Position numbers and translations under genes: made by a program. The notes beneath the pieces were generated by a model. That model saw only the letters and a list, made by a program, of their open reading frames with translations, made no database searches and was not told where the DNA came from. From NCBI GenBank assembly GCA_025353165.1, contig JANXRE010000014.1, positions 1-35,182 on the forward strand: a DNA stretch of 35,182 nucleotides, read 5' to 3'. Numbering within the stretch: position 1 is the stretch's first letter; every line of letters begins with the position of its first letter. Of this stretch, positions 32,272-35,182 are shown in pieces. This DNA comes from Acidobacteriota bacterium. GTDB taxonomy: Bacteria > Acidobacteriota > Terriglobia > Bryobacterales > Bryobacteraceae.

Positions 32272-33689
32272 AGTTTTACCGATGCCTGGCCGCGCTCGCC
32301 GCGGCGCCCCTGTTCGCACAACCGGCGCTGGACATCGAGGTCCAGCTCAAGAAATTCGTCGAGGCCTTTGCGAAGATCGAGGCCAACGCCGCCGACACGA
32401 TCAACTCCGAGCAGGCCATCTACGGCGGCGCGATTCCCGGCATGTTGCGCGGGCTCGACCCACACTCGACGTTTCTCGATCCGCAGCAGTTCGAGCAGCT
32501 CAAGCAGATGGAGCGGTCCGAGCGCAAGGGATTCGGCAGCGTCGTCTCGGTTCTGCCCGGCCGCGTGATCCTGCTGCAGACTCTACCGGGCACTCCGTCG
32601 GCGAAAGCCGGCCTTTCGCCGGGCGACGAAATCGTCGGTATCAACAACATCCCGCTCTACCGCCTCGAGTTTGAACAATTAGTCCAGGTACTCAGCGAAA
32701 CGCGCCAGCATCAGGCCAAACTCGATGTCCGGCGGCCGGGCAGCGCGCGCACGCTTCAGTTCGTGCTGACCCCAGAGTTAATGGACTCGCCATCAGTCGA
32801 TCGCGCGTTCCTGCTCGAGCCCGGAACTGGCTACGTTCGCGTCGCCAGCTTCGATCCGCAAACGGGTAAGCAGTTGAAGGACGCAATCGAGAAGATCGGC
32901 GGATCAAAGCTGAACGGTCTCATTCTCGATTTGCGGAACAACCCGGGTGGAGTGGTGCAAGCGGCGCTCGAAACGGCTTCGCTGTTCCTCAAGCCGGGCC
33001 AGCGAATTCTCAGCGTGAAAGGCCGGTCGGTGCAAGGCGAGGACGTGGACGTTCCCAAGAATGCGGAGCCCTACAGCTTCGCGGTAGCGGTGCTGGTGAA
33101 CGAGAAGACCGCGAGCGCCGCCGAGATTGTCACCGGCGCCTTGCAGGACAACAAACGCGCGGTGGTGGTCGGCGAGCCGACGTACGGCAAAGGTCTTGTG
33201 CAAAGCGTGTTCAACTTGTCGCGCAACACGGCGCTTGCTCTGACTACCGCGTTCTACTACACGCCGAGCGGCCGTTCGATTCAGCGGCCGCTCAAGAACG
33301 TGCTGTTGCAGGCCGACACACAGGGCAACACCGGAGGCATCCGGCCGGACCAGGTCGTGGCCCCCGAAGCAGTCACGCGGCTGCGGGCCGTGCTCGAAGG
33401 CTCCGGATCGTTCGCCGCGTTCAGCACCGATTACATTGCAAAACATAAAGTAGACGATTTGTTTCAACCCTCGCCCGATCTGCTGGATGACTTTCGGGTC
33501 TATCTTTCCGAGCGCAAAATTCAACCGGGGCTTGCCGAATGGCTCGCCCATAAGAGCTGGATCGAATCGCGCCTGCAGCAGGAAATCGTTACGATGGCCC
33601 TCGGCGTGGAGAAGGGCGACGAGATCGAAATGCGGCACGACCCGGTGGTCCGTGGCGCCGTGTCACTAATCCAGACGAACAGTCGGTAA
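32268..33689 (+). CDS. Carboxyl-terminal processing protease (S41 family)
   Basis: A 473-residue exported serine protease. A short signal peptide (M-K-F-Y-R-C-L-A-A-L-A-A-A-P-L-F-A) precedes a helical N-terminal part with L-D-P-H-S-T-F-L-D at 63-71. A PDZ domain spans about 88-165 with A-G-L-S-P-G-D-E-I. The S41 core has catalytic Ser283 in E-K-T-A-S-A-A-E-I and Lys308 in T-Y-G-K-G-L-V-Q. It probably trims periplasmic or envelope proteins. Start 32268 (ATGA overlap with ddl) is chosen because it begins the leader; the frame is open upstream, antisense-free, only by chance. Its 3' end overlaps the convergent amidase by 24 nt. Confidence 0.92.
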   Translation: MKFYRCLAALAAAPLFAQPALDIEVQLKKFVEAFAKIEANAADTINSEQAIYGGAIPGMLRGLDPHSTFLDPQQFEQLKQMERSERKGFGSVVSVLPGRVILLQTLPGTPSAKAGLSPGDEIVGINNIPLYRLEFEQLVQVLSETRQHQAKLDVRRPGSARTLQFVLTPELMDSPSVDRAFLLEPGTGYVRVASFDPQTGKQLKDAIEKIGGSKLNGLILDLRNNPGGVVQAALETASLFLKPGQRILSVKGRSVQGEDVDVPKNAEPYSFAVAVLVNEKTASAAEIVTGALQDNKRAVVVGEPTYGKGLVQSVFNLSRNTALALTTAFYYTPSGRSIQRPLKNVLLQADTQGNTGGIRPDQVVAPEAVTRLRAVLEGSGSFAAFSTDYIAKHKVDDLFQPSPDLLDDFRVYLSERKIQPGLAEWLAHKSWIESRLQQEIVTMALGVEKGDEIEMRHDPVVRGAVSLIQTNSR

Positions 33690-35096
33690 GAACTTCGGCT
33701 CCTGCCGCGCCTTTGTAGCCTGCTCGAACGCGTAGGCCAGCCGGATCAGTTTGCCCTCGGTCCAGGCAGCGCCGAAGAAGCTGATGCCGATCGGCAGCCC
33801 ACGCACCAATCCCGCCGGCACCGTTACATGCGGGTACCCGGCAATCGCGGCCGGCGTTGAGCAACCGCCAGTATCCTGATCGCCGTTCACCAGGTCGATC
33901 AGCCACGCCGGTCCGTTCGTCGGAGCCACGATTGCGTCCAGCCTGTGCTTCTCGATCACCGCGTCGATTCCTTCTTCGCGTGTGAGGCGCCGGCATTTCG
34001 CGAGCCCTTCGATGTACGCGTTCTCGGTGAGCGGACCCTTCTTCACGGCCTGCTCGCAAATCTCCTGCCCGAACCAAGGCATCTCCTCGGCGCGGTGCTT
34101 CTGGTTGAACTCGATCAACTGGGCGAGCGACTTCACGGGGCCTTTTCGCGATTCGAGGTACGCGTTCAGCCCGGCTTTGAACTCATACAGCAGCACGTCG
34201 AATTCGGCGTCGTTGAATTGGCCGTGGGTTGGCAGGTCGGCCGGGTCGACGATCTCCGCGCCTTGCCGCTTCATCTCGGCGATCGCATTATCGATTAGCT
34301 TGTCTACATCCGAATTCTTGCCGAAGAATTTTCTCGCGATTCCCAGCCTCGCGCCTTTCAACCCGCGTGCGTCGAGCGATTTCGTGTAGTCCTCGCCGCG
34401 CGTGCCGAGCACGGTCAGCAGCAATGCGGCGTCCTGCACCGTTCTCGCCATCGGTCCCGCGGTGTCCTGCGTGTGCGAGATCGGAATAATCCCCGCGCCC
34501 GGGATCAGCCCGACGGTCGGCTTGATGCCGACGATTCCGTTCACGGACGAGGGCGAGACAATGGAACCATCCGTTTCCGTGCCGATGGCCATCGCGCACA
34601 GTCCAGCCGCGACCGCGGCACCGGAACCGGAACTGGATCCGCTCGTGTTCCGGTCGAGCGCGTACGGGTTTCGAGTCAGGCCTCCGCGCCCGCTCCAGCC
34701 GCTGACGGAGTGCGTGGAGCGGAAGTTTGCCCACTCGCTGAGGTTTGTCTTGCCCAGGATCACGGCTCCGGCTTTTCTCAAGCGTTCCACCAGTGGCGCG
34801 TCGCGGGCTGGCGTTGGCGCATCGGCTAGCGCCAGTGAGCCGGCCGTCGTTTTCATGCGGTCGGCGGTATCGATGTTTTCCTTGATGAGAATCGGTATGC
34901 CGCTCAGGGGGCCGGGCAATGCCTTCGCTTCAATCGCGAGCGCGTCCGGGTTGATCTGGATGACCGCGTTTAGCTTCGGCCCGCGCCTATCGATTTCATC
35001 GATGCGGGCGAGGTAATGCTGAGCGGGCGTCTGCGATTGTGCTCGGGCCACTGCCGCTGAACATAGGCTGGAAATAAGAATGTCGCGCCGGGTCAT
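33666..35096 (-). CDS. Exported amidase-signature hydrolase
   Basis: A 476-residue amidase. The N-terminus M-T-R-R-D-I-L-I-S-S-L-C-S-A-A-V-A-R-A looks like a Tat or Sec leader. The Ser-cisSer-Lys triad is readable: Lys72 in L-I-K-E-N, cis-Ser about 154 in S-G-S-S-S-G-S-G, and nucleophile Ser178 in T-E-T-D-G-S-I. It hydrolyses amide bonds of an unknown substrate; peptide amidases and allophanate-like enzymes are relatives. The start ATG is immediately downstream of a GATAAT -10, so the message may be leaderless. It converges on the S41 gene, and its promoter sits right after the terminator of the rRNA operon. Confidence 0.9.
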   Translation of the reverse strand: MTRRDILISSLCSAAVARAQSQTPAQHYLARIDEIDRRGPKLNAVIQINPDALAIEAKALPGPLSGIPILIKENIDTADRMKTTAGSLALADAPTPARDAPLVERLRKAGAVILGKTNLSEWANFRSTHSVSGWSGRGGLTRNPYALDRNTSGSSSGSGAAVAAGLCAMAIGTETDGSIVSPSSVNGIVGIKPTVGLIPGAGIIPISHTQDTAGPMARTVQDAALLLTVLGTRGEDYTKSLDARGLKGARLGIARKFFGKNSDVDKLIDNAIAEMKRQGAEIVDPADLPTHGQFNDAEFDVLLYEFKAGLNAYLESRKGPVKSLAQLIEFNQKHRAEEMPWFGQEICEQAVKKGPLTENAYIEGLAKCRRLTREEGIDAVIEKHRLDAIVAPTNGPAWLIDLVNGDQDTGGCSTPAAIAGYPHVTVPAGLVRGLPIGISFFGAAWTEGKLIRLAYAFEQATKARQEPKFLPTVRLD

Positions 35097-35102
35097 TTAG
35101 CT

Positions 35103-35108
35103 ATTATC
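35103..35108 (-). promoter_or_regulatory. -10 element for the amidase, leaderless spacing
   Basis: GATAAT on the minus strand (5 of 6 consensus) ends 6 nt before the amidase ATG, so the transcript would start at the initiation codon. Confidence 0.45.
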
Positions 35109-35110
35109 CC

Positions 35111-35145
35111 AAAAGGCAAAAGCCCGGTCTGGAAGACCGGGCTTT
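35111..35145 (-). terminator. Rho-independent terminator of the rRNA operon
   Basis: A perfect 12-bp stem (35119-35130 with 35134-35145, arm AAAGCCCGGTCT) with a 3-nt loop. On the minus strand it is followed by TTTTGCCTTTT. It lies just past the 5S rRNA 3' end and points the same way. Confidence 0.85.
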
Positions 35146-35157
35146 AGCTGGTTTAAT

Positions 35158-35182
35158 TGGGCGATGTCCTACTCTCCCACAG
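35158..35182 (-). rRNA. rrf: 5S rRNA, 3' end only
   Basis: Read on the minus strand, CTGTGGGAGAGTAGGACATC followed by GCC matches the conserved 3' segment of bacterial 5S rRNA (G-A-G-A-G-T-A-G-G). The gene enters from the right edge and only about 25 nt are inside the window; the exact 3' end is uncertain by a few bases. A strong terminator follows, so this is the end of an rRNA operon transcribed leftward. Confidence 0.8.

Noticed and set aside
1-35182. CRISPR arrays and tRNA genes
   Set aside because: No regularly spaced repeat array and no recognisable tRNA T-loop/anticodon pattern were seen by eye. A tRNA search program would be decisive.

Overview
The window looks like a chromosomal segment of an acidobacterium, most likely of the Solibacter/Bryobacter type. 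The evidence is high GC content, a VWFA-domain protein of the kind expanded in Acidobacteria, several secreted proteins with MTRR/SRRSF twin-arginine leaders, DUF2934 and DUF2283 small proteins, and dispersed palindromic repeats. This placement is inferred from gene content; no rRNA long enough for taxonomy is present. The right edge runs into the 3' end of a 5S rRNA gene on the minus strand.

Left part (1-9154). After the 3' part of a DUF4832 glycosidase-like gene comes a tight four-gene cluster: an APC-type permease, an aldehyde dehydrogenase, a glutamine-synthetase-like ligase and an iron alcohol dehydrogenase. Together they suggest uptake and gamma-glutamylation-dependent oxidation of an amine or amino alcohol. 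A secreted parvulin-type PPIase and two alpha/beta hydrolases follow. The hydrolases converge on a palindromic repeat that also encodes the C-terminus of one of them.

Middle (9155-19247). Here lie a 1123-residue secreted protein of unknown function, a VWFA protein, a 107-bp palindrome, and an exported Gfo/Idh/MocA oxidoreductase overlapping a sugar-isomerase-like gene. Two small genes follow (DUF2283 and IPT/TIG). Next is a decayed transglutaminase/alpha-E pair, then a PAS histidine kinase.

Mobile DNA (19273-20998 and 25435-26178). An ISL3-family element of about 1.7 kb has 21-bp terminal inverted repeats. It carries a broken transposase and, divergently, an intact 138-residue passenger gene of unknown function. 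A second, heavily deleted copy about 4.5 kb away keeps the same divergent layout and one matching terminal repeat, and its transposase fragment is fused in frame to a higA antitoxin remnant. This two-gene element is the most interesting structure in the window.

Right part (21000-35182). A YfhO-type membrane protein is divergent from an envelope-directed trio: SH3-NlpC/P60 peptidase, a dipeptide epimerase with an export leader, and a small secreted protein. After the second mobile remnant come a DUF2934 protein and gamma-glutamyltransferase. A compact run then encodes a sugar isomerase, asparaginyl-tRNA synthetase, arginase, D-Ala-D-Ala ligase and an S41 protease. An exported amidase converges on this run and sits just downstream of the rRNA operon terminator.
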